A stretch of 43,875 nucleotides of DNA from an uncultured Oscillospiraceae bacterium (lineage in GTDB: Bacteria > Bacillota > Clostridia > Oscillospirales > Oscillospiraceae), in NCBI GenBank assembly GCA_944383165.1, contig CALWON010000110.1:1-43875 (forward strand), read 5' to 3'. How positions within the stretch are numbered: the first letter of the stretch is position 1; the number at the start of each line of letters is the position of its first letter. Position numbers and translations under genes: made by a program. The notes beneath the pieces are model-generated. The model saw only the letters and a program-made list of their open reading frames with translations. It did no database searches and had not been told where the DNA came from. Shown piece by piece: positions 16,405 to 25,718 of this stretch.

Positions 16405-16748
16405 TAGTATTTATCAAAATATTTATCCACAAGACCTTGTAGAACAGAATGCGCTTCCTGTTCAAACGCCCGATATTGATCTAGGAGCTCTCTTGCTTCT
16501 ATTGTCAATTTAGCACCACCTCCCCCTGTACCACCAATCTGGCAAACCAGCAGTTTAAACCCAAGATGATCCTCACAGGAATGCACCATCTTCCATGCCT
16601 TACTGTAACTTAGCCCCATCTTCATTGCGCTTTTTCGTAAGGAACCACTTTTTTCGATTTCCTCCAGTAATGTAGCAATGCCAGGTCCAAATATTTTTCC
16701 TCCTTTTGTAAGACGCAATGTACTTTGTACACTCAATTTTTGATCCAT
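16401..16748 (-). CDS. ModE-like winged-helix transcriptional regulator (DNA-binding domain only)
   Basis: A 115-residue protein matching the N-terminal winged-helix domain of the molybdate regulator ModE: the LLEEIEKSGSLRKSAMKMGLSYSKAWKMV helix-turn-helix (given here in parts: LLEEIEKSGSLRKSAMKM and GLSYSKAWKMV), then IGGTGGGGAKLTIEARELL. The molybdate-binding C-terminal domain (MOP/TOBE) is missing, as in many short ModE relatives. AGGAGG precedes the ATG at 16748. It lies 70 bp downstream of a decayed NifX-family gene that is often near molybdenum or Fe-S genes, so the two may once have formed a unit. The regulated target is unknown. Confidence 0.85.
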   Translation of the reverse strand: MDQKLSVQSTLRLTKGGKIFGPGIATLLEEIEKSGSLRKSAMKMGLSYSKAWKMVHSCEDHLGFKLLVCQIGGTGGGGAKLTIEARELLDQYRAFEQEAHSVLQGLVDKYFDKYY

Positions 16749-16760
16749 GTTCCCTCCTGA

Positions 16761-16789
16761 AGAAAAGAGAGACAGCTATGCTGTCCCTC
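16761..16789 (-). terminator. Weak terminator between the pseudogene and the modE-like gene
   Basis: On minus, GACAGC-ATA-GCTGTC stem followed by TCTCTTTTCTTC. The stem is short (six pairs plus some imperfect extension). Confidence 0.4.
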
Positions 16790-16817
16790 CCTTCCAGTAA
16801 TAAATATGACCCCGTTT

Positions 16818-17204
16818 TCAATGTGTTTCATAAGGATGGTTTCCACATCTATGATGTCCTTCGTGTTCATGGTGATGGTTACATTTTACATCTGGTTTAT
16901 ATACAAGGAAACCTTGCAATAGTTTCTCTACAGCTTCATCCGCTTTCTCATCAACCCCACCATAAATTTGAATCCCCAACTTAGAGAGAGCCTCCTATAC
17001 TCCCTGACCAATGCCACCACAAATCAGAGTATCCACTCTTAGACCCTTTAGGAAACCAGCCAGGGCAGTGTGACCACAATCACCACATTGGATGATTTGT
17101 GTATCTATCACCTTTTTCCCTGTACATCATATAGTTTAAATTGTTTCGTGTGTCCAAAATGCTGGAAAATGCCTCCCATCTTCATAGGTTACAGCAACCT
17201 TCAT
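16818..17204 (-). pseudogene. Decayed NifX/NifB-type dinitrogenase Fe-Mo cofactor family gene
   Basis: Translating the minus strand from the ATG at 17204 gives MKVAVTYEDGRHFPAF, then the frame breaks; one base must be dropped in the run at 17156-17159 to continue GHTKQFKLYDVQGK. A base must be added at the five-base run 17113-17117 to return to the first frame: VIDTQIIQCGDCGHTAL, AGFLKGLRVDTLICGGIG. An in-frame TAG (16997-16995) follows at the position where relatives have Gln, next to a GTA where relatives have Ala codons. Then EALSKLGIQIYGGVDEK to a His/Cys-rich tail and TGA at 16818. The family is PF02579-like (small Fe-S/FeMo cofactor-binding proteins). A ribosome site (AAAGGGG) remains. 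Three lesions argue for a true pseudogene. Confidence 0.8.
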
Positions 17205-17433
17205 ACTATATTCCCCTTTCTTTGATTATAAAATCAAACAAATGATTCCCTGTTAGCCAACAATTATCCCACCGTTTTACCCTTACCGCAAGTATATATC
17301 CATATTATAGCATATGTCAATTCTCACTCCATGACAGATGCCATCTTGTTTCTTATTGCATTTTTCTTTTCTTTCTGTCATAATAGGGTTGAAAATCAGA
17401 TACATCAAACAATAGGAGAGGTTTGAGTGCAGT

Positions 17434-18576
17434 ATGATAAACATCAATATTCCTGCTATTGTTGTATCCAATGGATTGGCAGCCGCACTTAGTTGTATTT
17501 TAATATTTAGTAAACATAAGCGGATTCGCATGATTCACTTTGATGATTATGCTTTTTACGCCTTGTGTCTTATTACATTGATACAAGCCATTACAGAGGC
17601 TCTTTGCTACATTTTAAACGGCAAAATGTATCATGGTGGACACATTATCTTTCTCTGTCTAAATGTATTGAATTACAGCCTATCTGCAATTATGGCTCTC
17701 ATTTGGGTACTTTATGTAGACTATAAATTGTTTGAGGATTTCACACGTATCAAACGGAGACTTCCCTTCTTGGGTATTCCCGTCTGTATCAATCTGATCC
17801 TGGCTTTTTGTAATTTGTTTACCCCTGTTTTCTTTTTTGTAACCGAACAGAATACATTTGCCCGTACTTCCATTGCCTTTTTAGCTTTCATATTTACCTA
17901 CTTTTATATGACTTATGGTATGGTTATGGTTCTTTACTACGAAAAAAGGTTGGACAAGTACATTTTTATGCCTGTAATGATGTTCCTTGCCCCTCTCTAT
18001 CTCGGTACCATCTTACAATACGTCTTATATGGCATTACACTGATTTGGGTTTGTGCAGCTTTTGGTCTCACTTCCCTTTACATCAATTTACAAAATGAAG
18101 AATCCTACCTAGATAGTCTGACCGGGCTTTATAACCGAAATTATCTTTTTTCATTTCTACAATGTGAATTTAACAAAAAGCACCATTTATCTGGTATTAT
18201 GTTAGATCTCAATGCATTCAAAAAAATCAATGACAATTATGGGCATCTGGAGGGGGATTTTGCCCTGAAAACTGCTGGAAACCTGCTTTTGCATAGTGCA
18301 GAGAAAAATTGCTTGGTTGCTCGGTATGCTGGTGACGAGTTTGTAATTATTATGCGTTATCCTACTCCAAATCAGGCAGAAAGAATCAAACAAACCATAC
18401 AGCTAAATGTAGAAAATTATAACAAAAAAAGCAACAAACCCTATCATCTCTCATTTTCTATTGGTATATGTGATTTGTCTGTAAAATCTGTGGACGAATT
18501 TTTCAAAATTATGGACGAAAATATGTATCAGGAAAAGCGCGCCTATTACCATATCCATGACCACAAAACCAAATAA
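17434..18576 (+). CDS. Membrane-bound GGDEF-domain protein (probable diguanylate cyclase)
   Basis: A 380-residue protein. About six to seven hydrophobic helices occupy residues 1-220 (for example SCILIFSK, LCLITLIQAITEALCYIL, MALIWVLYVDY, IPVCINLILAFCNLF). The GGDEF domain starts at DSLTGLYNRNYLF (about 228) with MLDLNAFKKINDNYGHLEGD, and the signature is ARYAGDEFVIIM: AGDEF replaces GGDEF, a change found in some active enzymes. I see no RxxD inhibition site just before it. Expected role: cyclic di-GMP synthesis from GTP in response to a membrane signal. The ATG at 17434 follows AGGAGAGG at 12 bases. A terminator follows, so it is monocistronic. Confidence 0.88.
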   Translation: MININIPAIVVSNGLAAALSCILIFSKHKRIRMIHFDDYAFYALCLITLIQAITEALCYILNGKMYHGGHIIFLCLNVLNYSLSAIMALIWVLYVDYKLFEDFTRIKRRLPFLGIPVCINLILAFCNLFTPVFFFVTEQNTFARTSIAFLAFIFTYFYMTYGMVMVLYYEKRLDKYIFMPVMMFLAPLYLGTILQYVLYGITLIWVCAAFGLTSLYINLQNEESYLDSLTGLYNRNYLFSFLQCEFNKKHHLSGIMLDLNAFKKINDNYGHLEGDFALKTAGNLLLHSAEKNCLVARYAGDEFVIIMRYPTPNQAERIKQTIQLNVENYNKKSNKPYHLSFSIGICDLSVKSVDEFFKIMDENMYQEKRAYYHIHDHKTK

Positions 18577-18991
18577 GTTCCATTAAATGACAACAATTCT
18601 GGAAAACCATGATGTGTTTCTATATTCAGAGTTGTTGTCATTTTCTCTTTGTTTGTAAAATCCCTGCGGTTCTCTTATCCAGACAAGCAACCATTTGTAC
18701 CTATTTCCATTTGTATTATATCCAGGATTCCACATATTGGTTTTTCATGAAATATTTTTATATTTTATCTTATTTTTTGTGAAAAAATGTCGAGTATACA
18801 GGTGGATATGTTCAATCTTGAGAGGAAGTTTGTTTGATTTTGCTCTTAGCAAATCTATCCTGTACCAATGCCTTATTTGATACCTGAAAAGGGCAGATAT
18901 GCCAGTATTGAACGGGTATAAGGATATGGAAGGATAAGAAAGGAGTTTATAGATAAAAGGTCCTATAAAAACATAAAAAGGAGTGGTTCTT
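18577..18991. other. Gene-free stretch between the GGDEF and chemoreceptor genes
   Basis: About 415 bp. It holds the terminator of the GGDEF gene, an AT-rich tract (about 18740-18800) and the chemoreceptor leader. I see no convincing open frame with a ribosome site. GCAGATAT at 18893-18900 resembles a SigD -10 but lacks a matching -35. Confidence 0.5.
18585..18650 (+). terminator. Terminator of the GGDEF gene
   Basis: AAATGACAACAA (18585-18596) pairs with TTGTTGTCATTT (18632-18643) over a 35-base loop, followed by TCTCTTT. Confidence 0.65.
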
Positions 18992-20710
18992 TTGAAAAAC
19001 CTAAAGCTAAAATGGAAATTGCTAGTTTCCTATGGCGTCATCTTTCTATTATTACTGATATTGGGTATCTCTTCCCTCTCTGTCATCAACATGATTTCAA
19101 AAAAGAGCTTTGAATATGCTGAAGATATTGTACCAGTAGTGGAAGAGATTGGTCTAGCCCGGCGGAATATGCTCTCTGTGAGGCGCTATCTTTTAAATGC
19201 CATGGTTACAACCAATACAGAAGATTATCAGCGTGTCCTAGAAGCTATGAATACCGATCGGGACGCCCTGTATGATTCTCTCGATATTATAGAAAGCCTG
19301 AATCCAGAATATACATCTGATGTTGATGCAATTCGGGACAAGTTGAAAAGCGTATCTGAGTACAACACACAAATCATGGAACTTTCCAAAAATTTTGAGG
19401 ATGACCAGTCAAAAGACCAGGCTTATGAGGTATACTTAAATACCTATGCACCAGTCTTTACTGAAGCTGCCAACATGATGGTCGCGTTAAATGACAAAAT
19501 TGATGAAACTGTAGTACGACAGGAAGATATGGTAAAAAATGCACAGGTGATATCTAAAATTATCATTATTTCCATTCTAATCCTATCGTTGGCTGGTGTC
19601 CTGTTCTTTACCACCCTCATGCTTCGATATATCTTAGTCCCTACCAAAAAATTGTTGGATGGCGCAGAAGCTTTGGCACGAGGCGATTTTTCCAATACAT
19701 CAATCCAATATGAATCAAATGATGAGTTTGGGTATCTTGCAGAGAAGATCAACGCTGTTATGCAGCGCATTATGTTTATTACACAGGACTTACAAATGGG
19801 CTTACAAGCTGTTGCGGAAGGTAAGTTTGATGCCAAAAGTACAGATGATAGTCAATATGAGGGCGAATATCATCTATTGCGTGATTCCATATACCGCCTG
19901 ATCCAAATGCTAAGTGATATTATGTACCAAATCCATACAGCATCAAACCAAGTATCAACCAGTGCAGAACAGGTATCAAATGCTGCACAAACCCTTAGCC
20001 AGGGATGTACACAACAGGCGTCTAGTGTCCAGGAACTTGCCGCAACATTGAATGATATTTCCTATCAAGTGGATGAGAACACCAAACTGATTGGCGAGGC
20101 TGAACAAAGTGTAAATGACACAGTTTCAGAGGTAACATTGAGTACTAAACGGATGGAAGATATGTTGGTTGCTATGGATCATATCAGTGCTGCATCATCC
20201 GAAATTGAAAAGATTGTAAAAAATATTGAAGATATTGCATTCCAGACAAATATCCTTGCATTAAATGCAGCAATCGAGGCCGCCAGGGCAGGTACTGCTG
20301 GGAAAGGGTTCGCTGTTGTGGCAGATGAGGTACGTAGGCTTGCTAACAACACAGCAGAGGCCTCTCAAAATACGACAGAACTCATTTCCAAAGCTTTGAA
20401 AGCTGTTGGCAATGGAAAATCTATTGCAGATGATACCGCAGCATCTTTGGAGCGGGTCAATGGCATCATCGAAAAATTGTCAACTCAGGCACAAAAAATT
20501 GCTTCAAATTCCCAGGCCCAAGATAAGGCAATTAAACAGACCTCGACAGGTGTAGACCAAATTTCTGGTGTAGTACAAAATAACTCCGCAACTGCCCAGG
20601 AAAGTGCTGCAGCTAGTGAGGAACTTGCTGGACAAGCCCATATTTTACAGGAGCTTGTTTCCAAATTCACACGCCACTGTAATATGGAACAACAAAACCA
20701 CGAAAGATGA
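18992..20710 (+). CDS. Transmembrane methyl-accepting chemotaxis protein
   Basis: A 572-residue chemoreceptor. One N-terminal helix (about 8-30), an extracytoplasmic four-helix-bundle-like region (about 31-185), a second helix (about 188-212), a HAMP region, and the signalling domain with its hairpin tip [20 protein letters not shown]. The coiled-coil signalling part is typical of Firmicutes MCPs. I chose the TTG at 18992 because AAGGAG (18978-18983) is eight bases upstream; the GTG at 18983 overlaps that site. No che or fla gene is in the window. The ligand is unknown. A perfect 15-pair hairpin terminates the gene. Confidence 0.92.
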   Translation: MKNLKLKWKLLVSYGVIFLLLLILGISSLSVINMISKKSFEYAEDIVPVVEEIGLARRNMLSVRRYLLNAMVTTNTEDYQRVLEAMNTDRDALYDSLDIIESLNPEYTSDVDAIRDKLKSVSEYNTQIMELSKNFEDDQSKDQAYEVYLNTYAPVFTEAANMMVALNDKIDETVVRQEDMVKNAQVISKIIIISILILSLAGVLFFTTLMLRYILVPTKKLLDGAEALARGDFSNTSIQYESNDEFGYLAEKINAVMQRIMFITQDLQMGLQAVAEGKFDAKSTDDSQYEGEYHLLRDSIYRLIQMLSDIMYQIHTASNQVSTSAEQVSNAAQTLSQGCTQQASSVQELAATLNDISYQVDENTKLIGEAEQSVNDTVSEVTLSTKRMEDMLVAMDHISAASSEIEKIVKNIEDIAFQTNILALNAAIEAARAGTAGKGFAVVADEVRRLANNTAEASQNTTELISKALKAVGNGKSIADDTAASLERVNGIIEKLSTQAQKIASNSQAQDKAIKQTSTGVDQISGVVQNNSATAQESAAASEELAGQAHILQELVSKFTRHCNMEQQNHER

Positions 20711-20768
20711 ATTTATAAAAAGATAAAATACATTTCCACAGTATAATACGCTGAATTTCTAGTGCTTT

Positions 20769-20803
20769 GCAGCCAGTACCATATATGGTACTGGCTGCAT
20801 TTT
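20769..20803. terminator. Perfect palindromic terminator
   Basis: GCAGCCAGTACCATA followed by its exact complement TATGGTACTGGCTGC (20769-20798), then ATTTT. It separates the convergent chemoreceptor and Cys-rich genes and can act in the plus direction. Confidence 0.85.
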
Positions 20804-20824
20804 ACAATAGTACACTTTTCACAT

Positions 20825-21673
20825 TTACCGACCACAACCACAGCTTCTAACCTCTTGATAGCTGTTGGCTTTTGGGGTTACGCAGTTGGGTGGGAAAAAT
20901 TCATTCACAGGGAATTGCACTTTACGGAAGATGTCACAGGGATCCTCTTTGCATTCACAACCAGCACAGCTGCACTCTTTTTCTGGCATACAATAATCAT
21001 AGGCAGGAATCAGGAGTTGAGTATCCCGCTCCAGACGGATGATTGAGAATTGCCCCAAAGTCACAAAGAGACGGTGTACATCCCCACCATTGACCAAATC
21101 ATCTTGGAAACAAGCACAAACGGCCGGTGGGATTTCACAACCTGTATCACATGGACGGCAGTGACATACATCCACCAATTTTAAATCCAAAATCAGGGGA
21201 TCGACTGTCTCAACGATAGCAGTGGGCACACTTTTTACAGGGATACGCTGGAAGTCTGGGCTCTGGTCAATTCCAACAGAAGAAAATACTTTGGAACTGC
21301 CTTCACTGCCAAACAGGATGACACGCTTATCAAAAACGGCCAGACCAGTAATTTCTACTGGGCGGGCAGCCCCCACAAAGGCATCTGCAGTAATGCGATA
21401 GAAATAACGCACATCCACCGTAAAAAAGCCTCTGTTAAAGCTGACAGGCTCCACATCAATGTAGGCATAGAGCAGTTCAGCGCTGCCAGCTTTTACTGAG
21501 ACTGCACGGTCGATAATGTCTTGGCAACCTCTGGTCGGATACACCCGCAAGTCTTCAATGCAATCTTTATCTTTACATGAATCAAAGATTTTCTTAGTGT
21601 GGATGCACACAGCCTCGCGGATACAACGCTCATCATTGCCCACAGGACCAGGTATAACCTTATTGTCAGGCAT
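20825..21673 (-). CDS. Cysteine-rich protein of unknown function
   Basis: A 282-residue protein that I do not recognise as a named family, though proteins of this look occur in spore-forming Clostridia. The start is the ATG at 21673, directly after a perfect AAAGGAGGT. No signal peptide and no membrane helix. It is beta-rich in the middle (VRYFYRITADAFVGAARPVEITGLAVFDKR, quoted here as VRYFYRITADAFVG and PVEITGLAVFDKR) and has many cysteines at both ends: CIREAVCIHTKKIFDSCKDKDC at the front (C-x5-C, then CKDKDC), CHCRPCDTGCEI and VCACF at two thirds, and CSCAGCECKEDPC plus CGCGR at the end. The spacing suggests disulfide-linked or metal-binding structure, such as a coat-like protein; that is a guess. 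Divergent from the DUF4364 gene. Confidence 0.6.
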   Translation of the reverse strand: MPDNKVIPGPVGNDERCIREAVCIHTKKIFDSCKDKDCIEDLRVYPTRGCQDIIDRAVSVKAGSAELLYAYIDVEPVSFNRGFFTVDVRYFYRITADAFVGAARPVEITGLAVFDKRVILFGSEGSSKVFSSVGIDQSPDFQRIPVKSVPTAIVETVDPLILDLKLVDVCHCRPCDTGCEIPPAVCACFQDDLVNGGDVHRLFVTLGQFSIIRLERDTQLLIPAYDYCMPEKECSCAGCECKEDPCDIFRKVQFPVNEFFPPNCVTPKANSYQEVRSCGCGR

Positions 21674-21810
21674 AAAAGTTACCTCCTTTACAGTTCCCCA
21701 CAAACAGGGACACTCCATCCTATGAGAGCTGAAAAAATTGGTGCAGGCTCCCTTGTACTTTTGACAGAAATCCAGTATAATGAGCATAGTGTGTGAAAAG
21801 GGGTGGTTCC

Positions 21811-22380
21811 ATGTCTCGAGAGGGATTTATTCAGACAAAAATGGACTTTAAACTTCTGGTACTGTATATTCTTGCCCATGCAGCAGCTCCCATTACATTT
21901 TGGCAGTTGTTAGACCTAGCACTTTGTGACAGTGGTGTGGATTACTTTACCTTGACCGAAGTGGTGGAACATCTAAAAGAAACTGGTCACCTTGTACGGG
22001 AAGGGGAACTATTAGTGATTACAGATAAGGGTAGACGAAATATTGAAATCACAGAAACCAGCCTCCCCTATTCTGTTCGTACCCGCTGTGATAACAATCT
22101 AAAGGCGGTCAATGAGGCATTGCGGCGTCAAGATCAAGTGCAAACCAGTTGTACTCCAAATGAGGATGGCACCTGCACAGTACGGCTATACTTTGCTGAT
22201 GAAACTGGTCCACTCCTAGATATGAAGTTGATTTCTCCCTCCAAAGAACATGGCGCAGCATTGAGCCAATGTTTCACTGAGAAACCTATTACCCTTTACC
22301 ATGAAATCATGCAACTATTGAATACCCATGTGGTACAACAACAGAAAAGAGGACAAGAACATGAGAAGGAAAGACCGTGA
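21811..22380 (+). CDS. DUF4364 family protein
   Basis: A 189-residue protein of the DUF4364 family (Firmicutes). SREGFIQTKMDFKLLVLYILAHAAAPITF is the N-terminal signature (quoted here in parts: SREGFIQTKMDFKLL and VLYILAHAAAPITF), followed by a winged-helix-like segment (DYFTLTEVVEHLKETGHLVREGE, i.e. a turn between two helices and a beta hairpin). The C-terminal half (CTVRLYFADETGPLLDMKLISP) is a mixed domain. The ATG at 21811 is used because AAAGGGGTGG lies nine bases upstream; an in-frame GTG 18 bases earlier is possible. A DNA-binding role is suspected for the family but not established. It overlaps the next gene by 20 bases. Confidence 0.78.
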   Translation: MSREGFIQTKMDFKLLVLYILAHAAAPITFWQLLDLALCDSGVDYFTLTEVVEHLKETGHLVREGELLVITDKGRRNIEITETSLPYSVRTRCDNNLKAVNEALRRQDQVQTSCTPNEDGTCTVRLYFADETGPLLDMKLISPSKEHGAALSQCFTEKPITLYHEIMQLLNTHVVQQQKRGQEHEKERP

Positions 22381-22828
22381 AGAAAGTGTGGATTTTGCAC
22401 TCAGGATTATAGATCAGTGTGAATATGGGGTAGCTGCCTTGTGTACACCTGATGGTTTCCCCTATGCTGTTCCACTTTCATTGGTACGTATTGACAAAAA
22501 ACTCTACTTCCACTGTGCTTTAGAGGGTCAAAAGATCGATTACCTAAGGAAGAATCCCAAAATTTCCATTTCTTTTGTAGGAAGCAATCAGGCAGCAACG
22601 GATAAGTTTACCACATATTATCAATCAGCCACTGTATCTGGAACTGCCCATGAGGTCACAGGGGAAAACGAAAAAATTGGGGCATTGCGAGCCCTGTGTG
22701 AAAAACTGACACCTGCCAACATGACAGGTGATAACTTTGATCGTGCCATTGCCAAAAGCCTATCTGTCACAGGGATTTGGTGTGTGGAAATGGAAACGAT
22801 TACTGGAAAAGCAAAAAAACAAATTTAA
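22361..22828 (+). CDS. Pyridoxamine 5'-phosphate oxidase-like (split-barrel flavin-binding, NimA-like) protein
   Basis: A 155-residue protein with the split beta-barrel of the PNPOx/NimA family. YGVAALCTPDGFPYAVPLS opens the barrel, LYFHCALEGQKIDYLRKNPKISISF continues it (parts: LYFHCALEGQKIDYL and RKNPKISISF), and TTYYQSATVSGTAHEV follows, the pattern of FMN-binding pyridoxamine-oxidase-like proteins (nitroimidazole-resistance NimA branch). The start is the ATG at 22361, with AAAGAGGA upstream, inside the tail of the DUF4364 gene. The overlap suggests coupled translation. A strong bidirectional terminator follows. Redox cofactor binding is inferred from family only; the active-site His in FHCA is present. 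Confidence 0.82.
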   Translation: MRRKDREESVDFALRIIDQCEYGVAALCTPDGFPYAVPLSLVRIDKKLYFHCALEGQKIDYLRKNPKISISFVGSNQAATDKFTTYYQSATVSGTAHEVTGENEKIGALRALCEKLTPANMTGDNFDRAIAKSLSVTGIWCVEMETITGKAKKQI

Positions 22829-22861
22829 TTTATCACATTATTTCTATCTGGATCTTTCTAC

Positions 22862-22908
22862 AAAACAGGGACAAAGAATGGGGTTTCCACTCTTTGTCCC
22901 TGTTTTTT
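22862..22908. terminator. Strong bidirectional terminator
   Basis: AAAACAGGGACAAAGA (22862-22877) pairs with TCTTTGTCCCTGTTTT (22891-22906) over 13 bases, with T-runs on both strands. It ends the PNPOx-like gene and, from the other side, the PAS-chemoreceptor gene. Confidence 0.92.
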
Positions 22909-22910
22909 GA

Positions 22911-24395
22911 TCAATCCTGAAACAGAACTGAAGAAGTATGATTCATTTCATCGACTGATTTTTGAATATTTAGTACAATCTCTTTGATATGTGACATTTT
23001 TTCATCCCGTTCAGAAATCTGCTGATTCAAAATGGTAAATTGTTGTACAACTGTATTGACATATTCTTGCATCTTATCCAGGTTAGAGAAAATGTCTTTT
23101 GATGCAGAGTCACTGGTCTGTGCCAGCCTACGCACCTCATCTGCCACCACAGCAAATCCCTTTCCTGCCTCACCAGCCCTTGCAGCTTCCACAGATGCAT
23201 TGAGAGAAAGTAAATTTGTCTGTCTTGAGATGGATTGTATGGACTGGATGGCAGATGTGGTATGTTCCATCTGCTCCTGAGAGCCCTTTAAAAGTTCCAT
23301 CAATTTCACTTGCTCATGGACAATTTGGTTCATGGCGGTGGTGTTTTCATTGACCATTTCTGTGATGGACTGCAACATATCCATCAATTTTTGAATTTGC
23401 TCACTCATATTCTTCTCTACTAACTCTTGTGTGGTACGGATTTCTGTCCTGTCAACAATCACACCAGCAACCATCCACTGGTTGGTATTTTCATCTCGTC
23501 CAACCCAAATCAAGGATTTGACCCACAATGTATTTCCACTGCTGTGTTGCATTTGGTACTCGTCCACCAAATCACCACCACCAGTACTAATACACTGGCG
23601 TAGATGATCAATAAATTTCTCCCTTTGGCTATGATGAATCCGACTAAGTAAATCATCTAATGTATCAGAATTATGTCTATACTCTCCCATACCCAAAATA
23701 TTTTTTAGCTGTTGGGAATACCAAACTTCATTTGCTCTATCCAATACATCTGTAGAAACCAAACGTAAACACCAAGACCCTTCCGTTGAAATCCGATCGA
23801 TTGCGGAATAACGCTGCAAAAGTTGGTTCAAATTTGTGCGTGTTTTACGTTCTTCATCAATATCCACAAAAATACCAATAAACTGGACTGGCTCTCCCCT
23901 ATCGTTGCGCTTTACATTACCTGCTGCACGGTACCAGCGATAACCTCTATTTTTTGTTTTCAACCGATATTCCACATCATAACGTGTGTGTCCACTCTTA
24001 TCTTTCAGTGTCTCCATAAATCGGTCCATAATCAATGCCTGATCGTCTGGATGCAGCAAATTAGACCAAGATTCCAGACGATCGGGAAAATCCTGTTTAT
24101 TTTGATAGCCAATCATTCTACGAAAATCATCCGACCAATAGGCAGCTAACACCTCATAATTGGGACCAATATCCATGTTCCACAGTCCTGAGGAAATGGT
24201 ATCATTGATTAAAACAACATTGCCAACTTCACATTCAATTCTATCTTTATATAGCTGAAGTAATTGGCTAATAGCATATCTCAGTGCAGTTCCATCCCCA
24301 CCTGGCAAACAATCTGGAATTTCATTCAATGGTGTAAATTGTCCAAAAGAAATTTGATTTAACTCCCGAATCAGTGCTTTATCTTGAAAAAACAT
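22911..24395 (-). CDS. Soluble PAS-PAS chemoreceptor-like signalling protein
   Basis: A 494-residue protein without a membrane segment. Two PAS-like domains: one at about 75-185 ending in [20 protein letters not shown] and [11 protein letters not shown], and a second at about 190-320 ending in [20 protein letters not shown] and VIVDRTE. Then a coiled coil and a short MCP signalling hairpin with [20 protein letters not shown] (tip) and [13 protein letters not shown]. It lacks HAMP. The ATG at 24395 follows GGGAGGAG; the longer frame from 24458 has no better site. It would signal to CheA or another partner in the cytoplasm; PAS sensory cofactor is unknown. It does not sit next to chemotaxis genes. 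Confidence 0.88.
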   Translation of the reverse strand: MFFQDKALIRELNQISFGQFTPLNEIPDCLPGGDGTALRYAISQLLQLYKDRIECEVGNVVLINDTISSGLWNMDIGPNYEVLAAYWSDDFRRMIGYQNKQDFPDRLESWSNLLHPDDQALIMDRFMETLKDKSGHTRYDVEYRLKTKNRGYRWYRAAGNVKRNDRGEPVQFIGIFVDIDEERKTRTNLNQLLQRYSAIDRISTEGSWCLRLVSTDVLDRANEVWYSQQLKNILGMGEYRHNSDTLDDLLSRIHHSQREKFIDHLRQCISTGGGDLVDEYQMQHSSGNTLWVKSLIWVGRDENTNQWMVAGVIVDRTEIRTTQELVEKNMSEQIQKLMDMLQSITEMVNENTTAMNQIVHEQVKLMELLKGSQEQMEHTTSAIQSIQSISRQTNLLSLNASVEAARAGEAGKGFAVVADEVRRLAQTSDSASKDIFSNLDKMQEYVNTVVQQFTILNQQISERDEKMSHIKEIVLNIQKSVDEMNHTSSVLFQD

Positions 24396-24521
24396 GACAG
24401 AATCTCCTCCCTTAATTGTAGAATAAATGATCATACAGTTTATTGTATATATTACCACAAATACATGATTTTCTCAATGGAAATCTCTTTTTTTCATGAT
24501 GCTCTTAACACTATACCTGTT

Positions 24522-25163
24522 TTAATCTATCCCGCTAGAAAATGTGGTAATACATTCATGACATAATTTCTGTAGTTCAGACCAATGATGTGCATACACT
24601 GGTTCATACACACCCACCACATAAAACCCAGCCTTCCTTGCGGTGTGAATGGCATAGGGAGCATCTTCAAACACTGCAATCTCACAGGGGGACGCCCCCA
24701 AACGTTTCGCAGCCTCATAATATATATCTGGTTTTGTCTTTCCTGCTCCCACTGTTTCACAACTGAGCAAAAAATCCAGTTGTTCCATAATCCCAAGCCT
24801 CTCTAAACAAGCTGCCGCCAATGCCTCCTCTGTAGCCGTTGCTACACATAGACTTACCCCTTGTTTTTTTAACCTTAGGATGTAGTCCAACGCCCCCTTT
24901 TTCAATGGGATATCAGTACAATATCGTGTTTCCATATAATGATTCATATGCTGTATCATTTGTTGTGTGCTGAGTGTCAAATTGAATTGCTGTTTAAAGT
25001 AAGCTGCACTTTCTTCCATGGTCATAGGACCTGTGGCATCCAATTGCTTTTGGGTAGGAGAAACACCCAAACGTTCAAGATAAGTACGACCTAGATTTTT
25101 CCATACTCCCATAGAATCTACCAGAGTACCATCCATATCAAAAATACAATATTGCTTGTTCAA
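24522..25163 (-). CDS. HAD-superfamily phosphatase (beta-phosphoglucomutase/GPH-like)
   Basis: A 213-residue HAD hydrolase. Motif I is CIFDMDGTLVDSM with the nucleophile and general-acid aspartates, motif II is CVATATEEA, motif III is the lysine in GAGKTKPDIY, and motif IV is AVFEDAPYAI. The cap is helical, as in phosphoglycolate phosphatase and beta-phosphoglucomutase relatives. Start: a TTG at 25163 preceded by GGAGGGG (25171-25177). The frame is open upstream to 25217 but without a good site. Substrate is probably a small sugar phosphate. It stands alone between the chemoreceptor and the XRE gene. Confidence 0.85.
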   Translation of the reverse strand: MNKQYCIFDMDGTLVDSMGVWKNLGRTYLERLGVSPTQKQLDATGPMTMEESAAYFKQQFNLTLSTQQMIQHMNHYMETRYCTDIPLKKGALDYILRLKKQGVSLCVATATEEALAAACLERLGIMEQLDFLLSCETVGAGKTKPDIYYEAAKRLGASPCEIAVFEDAPYAIHTARKAGFYVVGVYEPVYAHHWSELQKLCHECITTFSSGID

Positions 25164-25270
25164 ACCAAAACCCCTCCAATTTCCTTTGATGTATTTTACC
25201 GCCTGACACAAAAACACGATCTCTGTCAGATGAGATCATCCACCAAATAATTGCTTCGGATGTATGCCAG

Positions 25271-25297
25271 AAAAGGGGTATCCATACAGATACCCCT
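25271..25297 (-). terminator. Terminator downstream of the XRE gene
   Basis: On minus, AGGGGTATC and GATACCCCT form a nine-pair stem ending in TTTTC. It lies about 200 bp past the XRE stop; the intervening AT-rich stretch (25298-25499) shows no gene. Confidence 0.65.
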
Positions 25298-25499
25298 ACT
25301 AACGATAAAATTTCAAATTGATAATCCTTATTCTCATTTCTTCTCTACCACTGCCTATACCCAAAAGAAATAACTATTATTACTTTTTACAAGGTTATTG
25401 TAGTAAAAAATTCCTTTTCTGTCAAGGTTCTTTCCTAGCACAAAATAGGAGCATTCTCACTTTTCTTGTATTCGCTATATAGCATACCATCACCAGTTT

Positions 25500-25718
25500 T
25501 TACTCCCTTGGGTATGGTTTCCTTTGTGTGGTGAGACCCAACAGATAGTCTACACTTGTGTGATAATACAGGGCAAGGGCAATAAGGACGGATGTGGGGA
25601 TGTCATTTTCTCCAGTCTCATATTTGGAGTAGCCGGTTTGGGACATGTGCAATAGTTTTGCTACCTGTGTCTGGCTCAAATCGTTGTCTTCACGTAAATC
25701 ACGCAATCGATTTTTCAT
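25500..25718 (-). CDS. XRE-family helix-turn-helix regulator
   Basis: A 72-residue single-domain regulator. RLRDLREDNDLSQTQVAKLL starts the five-helix Xre/Cro fold, MSQTGYSKYETGEND is the recognition helix and turn, and LALYYHTSVDYLLGLT ends it. The domain is alone, with no sensor part. It is divergent from a 44-residue small protein, and its start lies 93 bp from that gene's ATG, so a shared control region is probable. Such pairs may be self-contained regulatory modules, but no toxin-antitoxin resemblance is seen. Confidence 0.88.
   Translation of the reverse strand: MKNRLRDLREDNDLSQTQVAKLLHMSQTGYSKYETGENDIPTSVLIALALYYHTSVDYLLGLTTQRKPYPRE

Noticed and set aside
16818..17204. Sequencing errors as the only explanation of the broken NifX-family gene
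   Set aside because: Two indels are in homopolymers, which leaves some doubt, but the extra nonsense codon and neighbouring altered codon fit ordinary decay.
18874..18900. SigD (motility sigma) promoter for the chemoreceptor
   Set aside because: GCAGATAT resembles the -10 but no TAAA-type -35 is at the right distance.
18651..18991. Riboswitch (cyclic di-GMP type) before the chemoreceptor
   Set aside because: I could not find the conserved GEMM core or a convincing multi-stem layout.
25318..25340. Fur-box-like sequence downstream of the XRE gene
   Set aside because: TGATAATCCTTATTCTCA matches only partly and is not in front of any gene.
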